The notes beneath the pieces were generated by a model. The model was not told the origin of the DNA. It searched no databases and was given only the letters and a program-made list of their open reading frames with translations. The position numbers and the translations under genes are program-made. From contig NW_024104532.1 of the NCBI RefSeq assembly GCF_003945595.2, positions 4,091,501-4,155,500 on the forward strand: a DNA stretch of 64,000 nucleotides. The letters are read 5' to 3'. Shown here piece by piece: positions 1 through 14,391 of the stretch. The DNA is from Pipra filicauda. Taxonomy: Eukaryota; Chordata; Aves; Passeriformes; Pipridae. Position 1 is the stretch's first letter. Every line of letters starts with the position of its first letter.

Positions 1-1850
1 TTGCAAAGCATCTGTAACTCCCATATTCAAAGCCCTGAAGTTTCAGTAGTGATTTTTATTTCCCTAGACTCCCAAGAGGTTCCTTGGGATAATCTGAGTG
101 TTTGTGTTCAAGGCTGCATCTGGAATTCCTCCTCCCCAAAATGGTAGAGGGCACAGCACAGCTCAAGGATTATGACACACCCTGAAGTATCAAATACAAG
201 CTGAGTTTTTCACAGTATGACTTTATAAAATACATTTCAAGTACTACCCTGGAAAAGCAGCAGCATATTTTTCATACCATTTTAAGAGTAAGAGAAGGCC
301 AAAAACAGAGCCCTGCTGCACACAGTGATCCAGGAAACAGAGATGTTGAGGAAGCTGCACACAGCAGAAATCCCTTCTCACTGTGGCTAAAAACCCCACC
401 TATTCACACTCCAAGCAAACTGTTTCGAATCTACCTGCTATAACAAATTTCCACATTTTTGCCCCTAGAGGGGGCACAGTCACTTGCCAAATTACCCGTC
501 CTTTTGGAGCTGGAAATGTTTGAAGAGGAGCCAAGTCCTTGAGCTACAGAATATTAAAAAACCTCTTTGACTTGGCAGTTCTGCACACAACAGCCAACTG
601 CTCCTTGTTAGAAATGTAGGGGTTTTATTTAGTTGGAGGTTTTTTCATGCTGACAGTGAGTTGTCTTAAACTTTGCTGTTTGATCAGCAAAATTACTACG
701 GTATAAATTTATAACTGGAGGATGTACTGTGTCACTCAGCCCACTGCAATGGCAGCATCTTCAGTTGGAAATCTTTTAGACAGAAGTCCCGGTTTTTTTT
801 TAAGGATAATTTGTGCTGATGAAAATAGACAGTGGAACTCTTTGGCTAAAAGACCAATGTTTTAGGTGCATCTACTGTTTGTGGCTTTTCTGTTTGTACA
901 GGCAGCACAAGGCATCTATGACCTAAGATTTAGTGAGAGAGCAAAACAAAAAAGGAGATCCGGAAAAATATAATTATACCAACTCATTATACTCTTGTAT
1001 CATTTATGAATCTCAGAGCAAACCAGCTTTTATGAAAACTATACTGGATCCATTCCTTTCATGGTTCTTTGCCATTTACAGACTAAAGCCTGAAGTTCCC
1101 ACACTTCAGTTTTGTTTTACAATGTTAATTTCATTTTGTATGCCTCATCTGTTTGCTAAATGTCACAGTACTAAATTCTGGACACAGAAACAAGTACATG
1201 TAAAGGCGAAAACTGAAACTTCAACAGCCTTTCAATTAGCCAGCAGCACCTTTCTTTAAAAGCCATATATCTTAAAAACAATGCTCCTACTTTAGAATAG
1301 CATATCAAAGAGTTAATTTTAAATATCACGGGGTGAGCTTGCTAAGGAATTTCTTCATCATCTATATCGTTGCCCAGCTGAACTAACATCAAGGTCAAAG
1401 CATAGGCTATAAACACCGGATTGCTTAATCATAATCAGATAAGCAATATTAAAACAAGTCCTCTAAAACAGCAGCTAACTTGGAGGTCTGTATTTAAATG
1501 AAAAAAGACACAGTAGAGGAAACCTCTTGCCAATAAAATCCCACAGTCCCATCCCAGACTGAGAAACAGTTTATAACAAACTGTTAATGTAAGAACAGGT
1601 TACCATAAACCTTATCAGTAATCCCATTCATCCACTCATACTGGTAAAAATGTCCCTAAGACTCTCAAGTCCTACTACCTACCACTCAATGGCTTTCAAG
1701 ACCAGATACATTGATTAAAGTGCAGAAGACAATTACTGTGAGCAGAAGAGACTTTATAACAATATCCCCTCCTTACCAGCACTCCACACCTACTGAAGGC
1801 CAGGCCAGAGCTCCAAGGAGATGAGGATGTGTCGGTCTTCGCCTCCAAAG

Positions 1851-2240
1851 AATCACAGAATCATTCAGGTTGGAAAAGACCTCCAAGATCTCCCAGGTCT
1901 ACAAAGTACCACATCCAGTCATTCTTTGAACACCTCCAGGGATGGAGACTCCACCACCTCCCTGGGCAGCTGCTTCCAATGCCTGACAACCCTTTCCATG
2001 AAGAAATTCTTCCTAACACCCAATCTTAACCTCCCCTGGCACAGCTTGAGGCCTTTTCCTCTTGTCCTATCCCTTGTTCCCCGGGAGCAGAGCTCGACCC
2101 TCATCTGGCTCCACCCTCCTGTCAGGGAGTTGTAGAGAGTGAGAAGGTCCTCCCTGAGCCTCCTTTTCTCCAGGCTGAGCCCCCCCTGCTCTCTCAGCCA
2201 CTCCTCATAGGACTGACCCCCCAGACCTTTCACCTGGAGA
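1851..2240 (-). mobile_element. CR1 LINE, 5'-truncated 3' end
   Basis: On the minus strand this carries a long stretch of the CR1 3' region: the ACAACTCCCTGACAGG block, the AGGAAGAAATT-type block, the 'wrong-way' GGGAGGTGGTGGAGTC block, and the tail AATGATTCTGTGATT at 1851. It is about 390 bases, one of the longer copies. It is inserted in the transcriptional sense of UBTD2. Reading frames here are CR1 shadows. Confidence 0.93.
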
Positions 2241-3604
2241 CATGGAGCTGTGCACACACATCCTGGTCCTCTCCAGCCAGTTCATTCCTGCTGGGCATTA
2301 TGAGGCTTTCTGTCAAGTGATCTTTGAAGGGCATCAGACTCTGCCACAATCTTCAAGATGTCGTGAACAGTGACAAACTCAAACAGCAGCACATGAAGGG
2401 GTGTCACGCTGGTGGGGTCTCAACAGTGAAACGATGGCTGAACGTGTTAACAGCGGGTGTGGTGAGTGTGGGGCTATTTTAAGCAATGAAGGCAAATGCA
2501 AGTTATCAGAGAGGAAGAGAGAAAGTGGTTGAATTACCCACAGCCACCATGGCAAGGCCTATCTCACCAGCCAGATGGCAGCTCTTCACCGAGGCATTCG
2601 CTGCAGCGTCCCTTACACAGAGCAAAGCACCCAGGAAATTAAACATCCCAACTAGAAAAGCCTCTGTAATTTTGCTGTTAAAACTGAAAATCATGTTTCT
2701 GATCCTTCTTTCAAGATACATCAGCTTGGACCACGCCAGTTATTTAGCAGGAAGTAGCACTAAAAGAATGTCAAGCTTTTATGAGAAAATAAAGAAGAGG
2801 AAAAAAAAATTTTTCTAGGTTTTCCTGTTACTTAGGCAACCAGGGTCCTCACCAGGCACTTCCAGCACAGGAAGGATGCAGCCTCCCTTGAACCAGAGAA
2901 GGAGAGAGCAATGCAGAGGTGTCACAGTTCAACCCTGTGCCCTCCCTGCCACCGGCAGGCACGGTGCTCAGAGCTGTGGAGGACTCCATCCCTCAGCCCC
3001 ACTTAGACTACTTTCCTCTCCTTCCCCAGACCCTGCAGACAGGTGCTGCATCAGGCAACCAGAGTTCAGATGCCAAAGCCTAGAGGGTGAGGTTGTCCTT
3101 AGAATTTTCACTGCTGGATCATACAAAGAAAGCATGCAAAAGGAGCAGATTCCAGGAGGAAAGGAGCAGGGAGGATGGGTGGCAGGCAGCAGGTCTAGGT
3201 GAGGATTCTGTACTGGACATGAAAGATCAAGATGCTAGAGAAAGATCTTACAATATTGAGGCATAATCTAAGCTTATCAATACTTAATATACTTGAGTAA
3301 TCTTTGTGTCTTTAAATGTTCCTCTAGATGTGAATATGACTTTAATAAACTTGCATACTAAACAACACTTGCAACAGAAAGAACTGCCTTTGAGAAAAGC
3401 CAGTGACAGAACCAACCAATAAACCAATCCAACCACTCAAATCCTAATTGGTTCCAACTTTCTACCATTCAGAATTAAGGTGCCATAGGACATGATCTAG
3501 AGAGTGCTTTGAGGGTCTCACTGACTGATTCATTACTCTGAAAATTTCCCAGCTAAAGACTTACAGTGTCAAACAGGCTCTAGCTATCAGGAAATAATCA
3601 GATA

Positions 3605-3826
3605 AGAGGAAAAGGTTCTTCTCCCAGACAGCGGTTGGGCACTGAACAGGCTCCCCAGGGCAGTGATCACGGCCCCAAGGCTGACAGAGCTCAAGGAGCA
3701 TTTGGATAATGCTCTCAGGGACAAGGTGGGATTGTTGGGGTGTCCTGTGCAGGGCCAGGAGTTGGACTCTGATGATCCCTATGCATCCCTTCCACTCAGG
3801 ATATTCTTTGATTCTATGATTCTAGA
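3605..3826 (+). mobile_element. CR1 LINE 3' end, diverged
   Basis: A plus-strand CR1-like 3' fragment. It contains a diverged 'gggcactgaacaggctcccc' block, GGAGTTGGACTCTGATGATCC, and the terminal GATTCTATGATTCTA at about 3810-3826. It differs more from the CR1 consensus than the other copies, so it belongs to an older or different subfamily. Confidence 0.85.
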
Positions 3827-6063
3827 GTCATTTGGTATTGATGCTGCTACACAGTTAGGGAATTTAACTTTATAAGCTCAATTCAAGTCAGACAGAAAAG
3901 AAGATACAATGCTAAGCCACAGCAGATGGGATTATTTTAATATTTCAAAAGTAATACTTCACTTTGAGAGTGAGGAATTCTAGAAGGAGTTGCAAGGCAG
4001 AGCTTCTTGTTGGTTGTCATCCAGGTAGGAGACAGCTTGAGAATTTCAGGGGGAAAAAATAAGCAGATGTGATGATCAAGCAGAAGGAATTGGAACATTT
4101 TGAAATTAATTGCCTTGCAGGCCACAAAAACTTTTTTTTACTAAGATTATTAGGATGGAGATATTTCACAGGATTGGTAAGGGAAAACACTAAAAAAGGA
4201 CTAGGAAATACTGTTTCCACCCCTAAGCAGTTCAGAGTTTGGACTTAAGTGTCCTTCTGCACATAGAAGGACAAGCAATTTAAGAGACCTAAATGATATG
4301 AAGATAAACTTCTGCAGGAGTTATTAAATCAGGCATATATGACCACACCTGTCTGAAAACATAAAAAGTTTTAACGGGTTTTAACGGTATTTTGGCATTT
4401 CCTTAAAGCTGTACACCATTCTCTTCAGAAAAAGCAGCTTTCTGTTCATGAGGTGCCTTCTATTTCTTTAAGTTTTAGAACAGTTTCGAGGAGGATTGTT
4501 CAGAAACACGCAAAACTTAAAAACTGAGCAGATTTTCATTTCTTCTTCCCTTCCCTCAGACCAACTTGCTGCAGGAAGAGAAATTATGACAACACAACAC
4601 AAAACAAAATGTAGCATTGCAATGAGACTAAGCTAATTTAAGGAGCCTGAGTGTCTGTATATAACACATTTGCCCAAGGAACAGCTGGTTCATTTGTTTT
4701 TCATACTGAAAAACTCCATTCCAAACCCAAGCTGAGCCTGGATTGCTGAATAAATTGGCAATAGTAGAGCTTTCACCTGTAGACTATTGATTTGAACCCA
4801 ATATAGATCAGTATTCCCTGAAATCCATGATGAAAGTAAGGGGGTTTCCTTCTGGGTCTTACAGTACAGCTGTTCCTAGAGAGCAATGGCTGAGCCAGAA
4901 AAGCTGAACTATCTCTTCATCTTTATTAGTCGCTGATTCCTGGTCACAGCTGAGAAACACAAGATCTTATAAGAAAAAAAATAAAACATGTACTGACGTC
5001 AACAGCACGCGAGAGCGGTGAAGGGTGACTTTGAGCAGAACATGAACAGGGTTGAGACAAACAAGTGCAAACATGCTGTGGTTTGCTCCAGCTCACCTAC
5101 AGCCATCACAAAGTGGGAGGAGTTAAGAGAAAAAAGCTTTTTCTGACTTAATAACGACCCGAACAGCTCAATGCTGCAGTTACTAACTGTGGCTCTCCTG
5201 TTCTCCAGAGGGCACCGCGTGGGAATACTCGTGCAAGCCTGTGCCTTGCACCACATACAGAGGACAATAAAGCAGCTGTAATAATTAATCGTGTGGATGA
5301 AGCACTTGATAATTAACCACACATATAAGCCCCCTCCCATGTTTCTTCCATGCTAAATTTCCATGGGTTATGCAAATTTAAACTACCATAAAGCTACCAG
5401 ACAAAGGTACAAGCCTGTCTCCTAAGCCCCAGTACAACTGCTTACACAACACGGCCCTGCTCTCATCTTCACCCTCCCTTTATAATAAAGAACTTATTCC
5501 AGCTTCCTAAAGAATGAGGTTTGGAGATAATGAGTATTAAGCATTTAATAATTCTCATTTCAAACGCACTGAAAAACAGCTCTTCCATTATGGGAACATT
5601 ATCGGTCTGGCTCAATTCCACAATGGAGAACAACTCCCAGAGCCAGCAGGAGATCCCAGTGCTTCAGGGGCTGCTCGGTGAGCAGGGACCAGCTCACTCC
5701 TGCTTGTGGCAACTGGCACAAGATAGATGGGAATTGTGCTTGGTGCATTACAACGGAAAGCGGAAGAAAATAAAGAGACTCTGCTACTGCCTTTGTAATC
5801 CTCTCATCCTGTTCTCTGCCAGGAGAACTACCTCATAGCTGGTTCCATCAGCTATTGCACTGCTCGTGCTCACCTCCATGCTTGGATGTTCTTTAGAAAA
5901 CTCACCTGGGATCTAAGATCCCTGATAAAATAATGCACATTCAGCTGCCTGAAAAGAATCTGCAAGGGAATAACCTGAAACGCACTCACAGCAGAGGGTT
6001 GTACTACACAGACTTCTGAGGTCCCTTCCTACCTCAACCACCTTACCCAGATGCTTTTGCTGT

Positions 6064-6192
6064 AATCACAGAATCACAGAATAGCTGGGGTTGGAAAGGA
6101 CCTCTGGAGATCATCCAGTCCAACCCCCCTGCTCTAGGGTCACCTAGAGCAGGTTACACAGGAACACATCCAAGTGGGTTTGGAATGTCATC
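6064..6192 (-). mobile_element. CR1 LINE 3' end
   Basis: The tail ATTCTGTGATTCTGTGAT lies at 6064-6082 (minus strand). It is followed by the TCCAACCCC and GTCACCTAGAGCAGGTTACA blocks seen in CR1-type elements with the 'aggaacacatccaagtggg' 3' region. About 130 bases. Confidence 0.88.
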
Positions 6193-6990
6193 CAGTCATG
6201 GCATCCCTTACAGTAAGTTTCCCCATCCCTTTCCTCACAGGCTTTTGTCACAATACTAAATCTAGAACAGATGGATCCATTGGTGAGTCCTTCCTTATCC
6301 AAATGAGGTTTGATAAAGTCAGTTATGTATTAATGCCTGGTAGTTGTCATGTTAGCAATACCATATGTACTGCCACTTCTATATCCCTCTAAAACTTGGA
6401 TCTAATATTGCATGAAGGTAACAGCTTCCAAGAAATATTACATCAAGGTTCAAGGATGACAACTCATTTTACTAATGAAGTATTCATCTACTACACAGCC
6501 TTTGCATGTCATTAAAATAGATGCCTGTCTAGACAGGCTTCTTAGATAAAAATTTTTTAAAAAATCTGGTTGGTGAAAGAGTTTCTGTGTATGCCCTTCT
6601 CATTTATATGCTGTTCTCCATCATCTATCTTCTTAAAGAGGGTGGGGGGATTTGAAGGAAAAAGAAAAAGCAGAGTATCATAATCATCTGAGCCTGCATC
6701 GTATCACAGTGATTAAAGTCACCAGGTTACCTGTTCAGTGTGAGGCTGCACAGAAGCTGAACTCAGATTTAAAGAAGTTGTTAATGCCTTTGTTACCATT
6801 GAATTTTTAAGTAGTCTGTTGTTCCCATAAACCCAGAGTGAACATCTAGCACTCAGCATCCCAAACATATGACTAACATGGTTAAAATAAAAAACCAAAT
6901 GGGAAGTTAACAAAAGTGGTTTATACAACTGAGAGATATTCCTTTTTCTTGCCAACCACAGACTTGTGCAGTTTTTTCTCTCTTTGCAGG

Positions 6991-7230
6991 TCTACAAAGT
7001 GCCATGTCCAGTTGTTCCTTGAACACCTCCAGGGATAGTGACTCCACCACCTCACCAGGCAGCCCCTTCCAATGCCTGACAACTCCTGTGAAAAATTCCT
7101 CCTGATGTCCAATCTGAACCTCCTCTGACACACCTTGAGGCTGTTTCCTCTTGTCTTGTCGCTGGTTGCCTGCAAAAAGACCCCTGACCTGGCTACAACC
7201 TCTTTTCAGGTAGTTGTGTAGAGAAAAGGC
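6991..7230 (-). mobile_element. CR1 LINE 3' region, tail missing
   Basis: Minus-strand CR1 from the 'gttgtgtagagaaaag' end through the CAACCAGCGACAAGACAAG and GGGCTGCCTGGTGAGG blocks to GGCACTTTGTAGA. The terminal octamer repeats are absent at 6991, so the copy is truncated at both ends. Confidence 0.9.
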
Positions 7231-9412
7231 ACAGTCTGACCATGCTAAGACCATCCAATGCAGGGATGTTCAATTAGGAACTCGTGACCACAGCAACTTG
7301 AGCTGCTCCACCTCCCTTGCACGACCGTGGGCAGTGTGCTCAACCTTCAAACAATCCCCTGCTCAGCACAGTGCCCACTCTGGGCAGCAAAATGGTATTT
7401 GAGACAGTTTAATCTGAGCTCAAAGTGGCTATGAATGGAAATTTGGTGTGAGATAACACTTATTATAGCTCCAGCTAGCAGAGCAGCAGAGACAACCCTT
7501 AGATTGAGCATGAAAGCAAATGTTGGCTTTTATGGAGAGTAGAGAGGCCTCACACCAGTTTGAAATGAGAACAAGATGTGGAAAACTACTGTCTAAGACT
7601 AAACAATTTTCCCCATAACCTACCTATGTGCAACAAGGGATAGAAAAGCACAGAATGACCTAGACAAAGGTTTGCCCTGTACTGTTTTGTTCTTTCTGCT
7701 CCCAAACTTGCCTGTATCCCTGTGCTGCCATTCAAAGACCTGCTAATGAGCGTGGAAGTCATTCATTTGCATGCTCAGTCTCCAAGGATAACCAACAAAA
7801 ATGTTAAAGGCTCCAGGGAGGTCAAGCAAACTGACACAATCCCACATTAGTACCCACATTCTAAAATAAAACTACAACACAAGGCTGTTTAAAGCTGTGG
7901 GGGTGGAGAGGATTAAAGGAGGCTACAGGGAAGATTTGAAGCAACAGAAGGCTGCAGCACTGCTTTATGCCATTCAGTGTGCTGCTCACCTACAAGGTGC
8001 TGTTCCTTCAGTGTGACCTTATTTATAATAAAAAAGAGAAGAAAAGTATTGATTAAGCATAAAGGTAGAAGACTGCATGTTAGTTAGTGATCATGCCCTG
8101 AATGTGCACAGAGCAGAGGCTTTGGGGATCTGCACAGATGGTGAGAGCCTGAAAAGGTTAAAAATTCAAGGCCTTGCCACAGCTATGACCTTCTATAAAA
8201 ATCTTACTTGATCACCCGGGAACCATTAAAGGCACCGCCGAGATTTCATTATTTCTGTATAATGACTGGTAGTCAAAACACGTATGGAAACACACAGTTC
8301 ATTTTGTTGCAAGTTTTCTTTGCAGTAACACTACAAACCAAACACTGCTTACTCTGGACTGAGCTCAGACATGTATCAGCAAAAAAGCAAAGCCCACTGG
8401 GCTTCTCAGCGATGTCTGTCAGCAAAAAGCAACTACCAGCTCCAGGTCCAAACTAACTCAGGAAAAAACAAAACTTCTTAGAAATCAGTATTTTTCCAGA
8501 GGTCAATCTGCCTGTAACATGCTTTCTGAAGCCCAGTAATGACCTGAAGTTACCATTTCAAGGTATTTATAGAAGGAGGCTGTGAGAGATTTAAAAGTAC
8601 TAAAATACCTCCAGTGAGTACTGCCCATGCTGCCTGTGACACACCCCAGGCAGGATTTCCCTTTACCTGCCTCTAAAAGTTTGCCAGGCTAAAGGGAGAA
8701 GCCTTCTGTGACTCAGACCCTTCTGACCATAATAACCATTTTGCCTTGGTCTTGGAGAAAAGTTTCCATCTTCCTATTATTAAAATACCTGAAGCCGAAA
8801 CAGTAAAAGATGACAAGTGTCACAGCCACTATAAACTGGAGATCATGGAGGAGGAGGAGCAGGATGAGCAAGGAACAAGCGAGACACCCAAGTTCTGGCT
8901 AAGCCCCTCATTTACCAAACTGAGACACTCTGGAGGACACCAATTCCTTCAGGAATACCAAGTTTAGCACAAAACATGGTCAATTACAGAAGCAAGGAAA
9001 CCCCCCCCTGCAGATCACCTTTTCACACAGAAGGCAGCACCGAGGGGGCTCTCACGGGCTTACACTGGAATTTTCAGTGAGGAATAAATTTTGAACATTT
9101 CATCTTTCTTTTTCTCATTTTACTAGCAGACAGCAAGGCAGATAAGGCAGATACCCAGTTCCTCTGCTGTAAGCAACCAATGATGGAGTAAATGTCCACT
9201 CCTGGGAAAATATCTAATAAACTAGACATCTTGTGCTGACCACTATCAGATACCAGAGGACTATTATTCACTTAAACCAGACATACTCCTGTCTAGAACA
9301 TCTGCAACACACAAATCAACAAGCAGCTTCTTATATGAAGAATTTGAGATGTTCTTTTTTCACAAGTCCAGGTTTATTTTAAGCATTATGTACAGGAAGT
9401 TTTGGTTTGTTG

Positions 9413-9478
9413 CTTTGGTTTTGTTGTGCTTTTTTTTTTTTTCTTTGGTTTTGTTGTGTTTTTTTTTTTTTTTTTCTC
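9413..9478. repeat. Tandem duplicated unit with long T tracts
   Basis: Two copies of a unit beginning CTTTGGTTTTGTTGTG, each followed by a long T run, start at 9413 and 9443. The repeat is intronic. T-run length may vary between individuals or be a sequencing artefact. Confidence 0.85.
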
Positions 9479-11836
9479 TTAAGGGAGTTACCTGCAATTT
9501 CCCGGTCACACATTAATGGTTAAAAAAAAAAGCAGTTCTGAAAACAGTGTTGCACAGTTGTCCTCCCCACATCAGAAAAGGCAAACTGAAACCAAAGACA
9601 GGAAATAGATGGGCAAGTGCTACAGGGTAAGAGACTTGAGAAAAGCCCAAGCAATTATGTTGACAAAGCTTCTCAAAATATCTTTCAAAAACCAAGAGCA
9701 GAAGTTAAAGATATTTAAGGAAAACAACTGTAGGATATAGCCATAAGTGGTTTTTTTTTTGAAGGGTTGATAGTTCCTAACCTGCACTTAGATATATAAA
9801 TATTTCATCCAGCCACAATTGCTTTACATCCTGATGCTTTGATTCGACACTCCATTTGAAGAAAACATGGAAATTCAGCATCCCTCAGATAGGATGTCGT
9901 GCATCTATTTTAAAAATATTAATCACAGCAGAAATGACGGAAAGCATCATCTTAATTGTAGCTCGGGACTGAAGAGGTTGAGAAAATAGACTGGTTTCAA
10001 GGTTAGAAGGAATCCAGTGAAGCCCAGCAGGGTAACACGTCCTTCACTAGAACCAACACGACATTTCCCAACAGCGTTTCCTAAGAGCAATAAGTCATTT
10101 CTCCAGGTGTGGCGGCTCAATGACGGACACAGAAAATGCTGAGAATCACCAAGGCAGGAGACAGCAGCAGAGGAGGAGCTGCCACCCTGCTGAGTGCCTC
10201 CAAGCAGCCACCGGGAAGCGGGATGGAGCAGGTTTAATTCGCCGTCCAAGCAGGGAGCACGCAGCCTGGAGGCCACTGGTTGAAGATCCCTTATTTAGAT
10301 GAAATCTTCTAATGAAAAAGCAATTACTGTGCCTGAGCAGAAGTGAAACAGCCAGAGCATTTCAGAGATTTCTCAGCAGCAGGAGGTACTTTCTGAGGAC
10401 AGAGAGGGCAGCAGGAGTGTGCGCAAAGCTGCTCCATGAAATGGATTTTGAAGATGAGTTGGTCTCCCCCACTGCTTGGCAGGAGCCCAGAGCAGAAGCC
10501 ATCCAGCAGTTGGATGGCAGCATTGCTTTTCACCCTTGTCACAGCCTCGTGCTGTGTCTGTGCTTCAGAGTAACAAGATGATGAGACTGAAAACACCAGA
10601 GTGGCCAAAACTTGAAGCACGCACCACCAAAACTGGGACTGCAGCTCTCACCTGGGCAGGCAACCCTTTTCCAGAGTATCCACTGGTGCTGTGCACTCAT
10701 GGTGGCAGGAAAATCTTAAAACAGGCTGGGTGCAGTCTTCTGAAAGCTTGACTCAATGTATTCACACTAATCACTTCAGTAAAGCTAAACCTACGGAGGG
10801 AACTTGACGTCAACAACTCTTAAAAATAGACGCTGATGTGTAGAAGAAAAAACAAAATACAAGCCCTCTCCTAATGCACACACATCTTCAGTGCCAGCAG
10901 CAGCTAGTCTGCTTCCCTGCAACACACCAGCAATTTTGGGTTTTAATCCCTTACTTTTGTTATTTTTTTTAACTGAAGTAAAAACAAAACAGAAAAATCT
11001 TCCCTCAAACTCATAACTGCTTTCTCCTGAGCAGTTCAGTTAAAAAAAAATCCCCAACCCAACTCAAAAAGCAACAAACTAGTAGGCTTAACTGTAAATT
11101 TTATGATATTCACTAGAGAAAGATTTTAGTTCCCTTAACTTTTAGAGCCTGCATTCTCATCTCAGTACTACTGCTGATCATATTGACAGACACGCTTTGA
11201 TAGTCAGACCTCCCAAAGCTTTCATAACTCTGCTGAAATCTAAAATTAGACAGCCACAGTCACCAAAATACCAATCACTGCCCTTTTAAAGAGACATTTA
11301 GAGAAACCTGACCGAGTATTCTATATCCTCACAGAAAAACACATTGTCCAACGTTGCACATGTGTGTAGATAATGTAATCCATAAAAAATACAATTTTCA
11401 ATGACAATTAAAAAGTCTTTTCAGATAAATAAGCTACTGAGAAAGCAATTCCTACAGCCTTAAACCCCAGCAAAGGCTGAGCATTGAATTCAGCAGTTTG
11501 CAGGCACAAGAGAGAGAAAAACCACAAAGACCTTGTGGTTTAAGGGGCAGCAGTTTACAGGGGATTCAATTTAAATGCTAAAGATGCCACAGCAAAATTC
11601 ACTGTACAGATTCTCTCAATCCCATGTTCATTAATACAACAAGTCCAATATTGCCATCACACAAAAAGCACTGCAAAAATTACAGAGTTGCAGTTCTGAA
11701 GCTAATTATTTTACAGGAGACATACATGAAATCTACTGTATCATTTTGTTGTAGATATTTCTGAATTACTGTACAATTCTAAATACTAATGGCTGGCTTG
11801 CTGGGCTGTGAGTGCACACTGCCAGCTCTTGCTGAG

Positions 11837-11921
11837 TTTTTCATCAGCATAAAATAATATGAATGGAGTCAATAAATGGAGTTTTCATCAACATAAAATA
11901 AAAATGAAGTTTTCAACATAG
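11837..11921. repeat. Imperfect tandem duplication, about 44-base unit
   Basis: TTTTTCATCAGCATAAAATA is followed by a related TTTTCATCAACATAAAATA about 44 bases later, each followed by an A-rich ATGAA-containing stretch. Copies are diverged. No function is apparent. Confidence 0.6.
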
Positions 11922-12227
11922 CAGAGGGTAACTTTATTTATTGACTACTACTGAAAAGTGCTCAAAACACCCAGAATCCAAACCAGATCAGTCAAGAGCA
12001 GGTGAATCCTACACTGAGATGCAGCTGAGCCCTAAGGGATGGCAGGTCCATGATGTAACATGGCCTTTTAAACAACAACGGGCTCAGAAAGCCCAGCACA
12101 CACAAAGGGGAGTGGTGCAGGGAGAGATGCAGGACTGCAGGCACAGCCATTAAAAGCTGCTCTTTAGTGCAGGGAAACATTAGGCCCAAAGGCAGCAAAT
12201 ATCACAGAATGATGCATAGTTACAGCT

Positions 12228-12436
12228 CAAGAAGAATTTCTTCATGGAAAGGGTGGTGAGGCATTGGAAAGGGTTGCCCAGGGAGGTGGTGGAGTCACCA
12301 TGCTTGGAGGTGTTCAAGGAATGACTGGATGTGGCACTCATGCTCTGGTCCAATCGACAAGGTGGTGGTCGGGCACAGGTTGGACTTGATGATCTCAGAG
12401 GTCTTTTCCAACCGAAACGATTCTGGGATTCTGTTT
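12228..12436 (+). mobile_element. CR1 LINE 3' end
   Basis: Plus-strand CR1 from the AAGAATTTCTTCATGG block through GCCCAGGGAGGTGGTGGAGTC, GACTGGATGTGGCACTCATG and GGTTGGACTTGATGATCTC to a degraded tail near 12420-12436. It lies antisense to UBTD2. Confidence 0.93.
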
Positions 12437-14148
12437 GATTCAACAGGGAGAAAAGAGTTTTGCTGCAATTAGGAATTTGTGTCTGGACTGGGGAGGCAAA
12501 GCATGCCATGTTTTCCCCACACTGCTGCTGTTGCTTTGAGGGTTTTTTTTGTCTGCGAGGTTTTTTTATGCTTATCTATTTAATATTGCACCCAAAGTGG
12601 AAGAAAATGCTCTAGTCACAGCAAGAGCATTTCAGTAATTTCCCTTACTTTTCCCCAGCATTTAAGTTAAATACTCACATCCCCACTTTTCATGATCTCA
12701 AGTGTTGCACACAGTAAATGTGACAGTTGTGCCTGTACACAAAGAACCAGCCCTGCAAGGCTGCTCACTGTAAAAGCCTGCTGGGAGCCACAGGAGCTAT
12801 GTTCCTTTTATCATTCAAACAGCATTAAAGGAGCTAAAACTAATATCCTGGTAACTCTGCTGCAGCAGATTAAATGTCCATCCTGAACTTTAAAAACTGC
12901 ATCCCAGACAGACTGCAATTAATATTAACTACACTCAGGACAAGTCCAGTTCAACACTAACATTTGGTGCAGATCATAATAAAATACTACACACTCCAAC
13001 ATTTCCTGTTTGATAGCTGAGAAGTATGTAGAACTGTTCTTCATTAAATTTAAATGGACTCATTAATAAAATATGGAAAATGTGCTACTTTAAGACATCA
13101 GGAAAAAAAAAGTATAAATTGGCGATAACGTTATTTCTATTTTTAAATCCATCCCACAGAGTCACCCAAGATAGATGAGAAGTGCTAAGCCCATCCCACA
13201 AGCTTATTTATTTATTTAATACTTCTTACATGCTATTTTTAACCTCTGAAGACAGCAAAAGGCACCCATTAGAAAAATTACACTGGTTAGAGCCTTCCTT
13301 TCACAGATTAGACAAGTGAGATATCTGACTGAACACAGTCTCAGAAGAGATGTGGTTTCCCCCTCCCTTTCCTATAGGATGCTGGAATAAAAAAGCAATT
13401 TTATTTTTGCAGCATCAGCTAAGCCCAAATCTCTATCTGCAAAATCTGTATCTGTCAGTCCTTACTCACTCCTCAGCCCCCTCCTCTCACTCCTCCACTT
13501 CCCTCAAGGTTTAATTTTGTAAGTAATACATGGTTTGAACGCACACACACAACAATGTTACCCTGCAGGGACAGTAAAATGTAGATGTAGGGTTTAGTTT
13601 GGGTTTTTTAAGCCTCTGTTGTACACACAGAAAATAAATGAGAAGAAACGCCACAGTCTCATGGTATTGCATCATTTTTCATCCCTTGGGAGAAGAACAA
13701 ATTAGTTAAAAATCTCTCTTTTTTTTTTCAATAGAGTTAAAGGAATTTACTTTAGTTGATGCTGGTTTTCCTTAGGAATCAAGATCCTTGGGAGAGTTTA
13801 GAAATCAAAGGAAAGATGTCCTTTGATTCCAGTCTCCAATACAAGCTTTTACACACACAAATGCCAGAGTTACATTATCAGATTATTTATTTAGGGATAA
13901 AAAAAATCTTGACTTGATTTCTACACATCATCTTCCTAAAATGGTTGCTTTCTTTGAGGAAATACAGTGTTTTCCTGCACAACTGAAGCATCACATTTTC
14001 CCTTTGCCCTGTATTTGAAGGAACAATGCTAAACTCCAAGGAGACACTCCGGCATTCCTGAGCAGTTTCTACCATGGTTTCTAGTGGACCAGAAGACAAA
14101 ATTGCACATTGCCATTTAGGTGTTATTTCAGGAGGCATTTTGATTTTC

Positions 14149-14391
14149 AAAGAATCATTTAGGCTGGAAAAAAACCTCCAAGATCATCAGGTCCAACCTG
14201 TGACCAATTCCCACCTCGTCAACCAGCCCAGAGCACTGAGTGCCATGTCCAGTCATTCCTCGAACACGTCCAGGGATGGGGACTCCACCACCTCTCTGGG
14301 CAGCCCCTTCCAATGCCTTACAACCCTTTCCATGAAGAAATTCTTCCTGATTTCCAACCTGAACCTCCTTTGGCACAGCTTGAGGCTGTAA
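14149..14391 (-). mobile_element. CR1 LINE 3' end
   Basis: Minus-strand CR1 from CCTCAAGCTGTGCC (14391) to the tail AAATGATTCTT at 14149. It contains the GGTGGTGGAGTCCCC and TCAACCAGC-type junction blocks. About 240 bases. Confidence 0.93.

Noticed and set aside
470..486. CCCCTAGAGGGGGCAC as a CTCF site
   Set aside because: It needs an extra G in the core or loses the upstream half; weaker than the 5203-5219 candidate.
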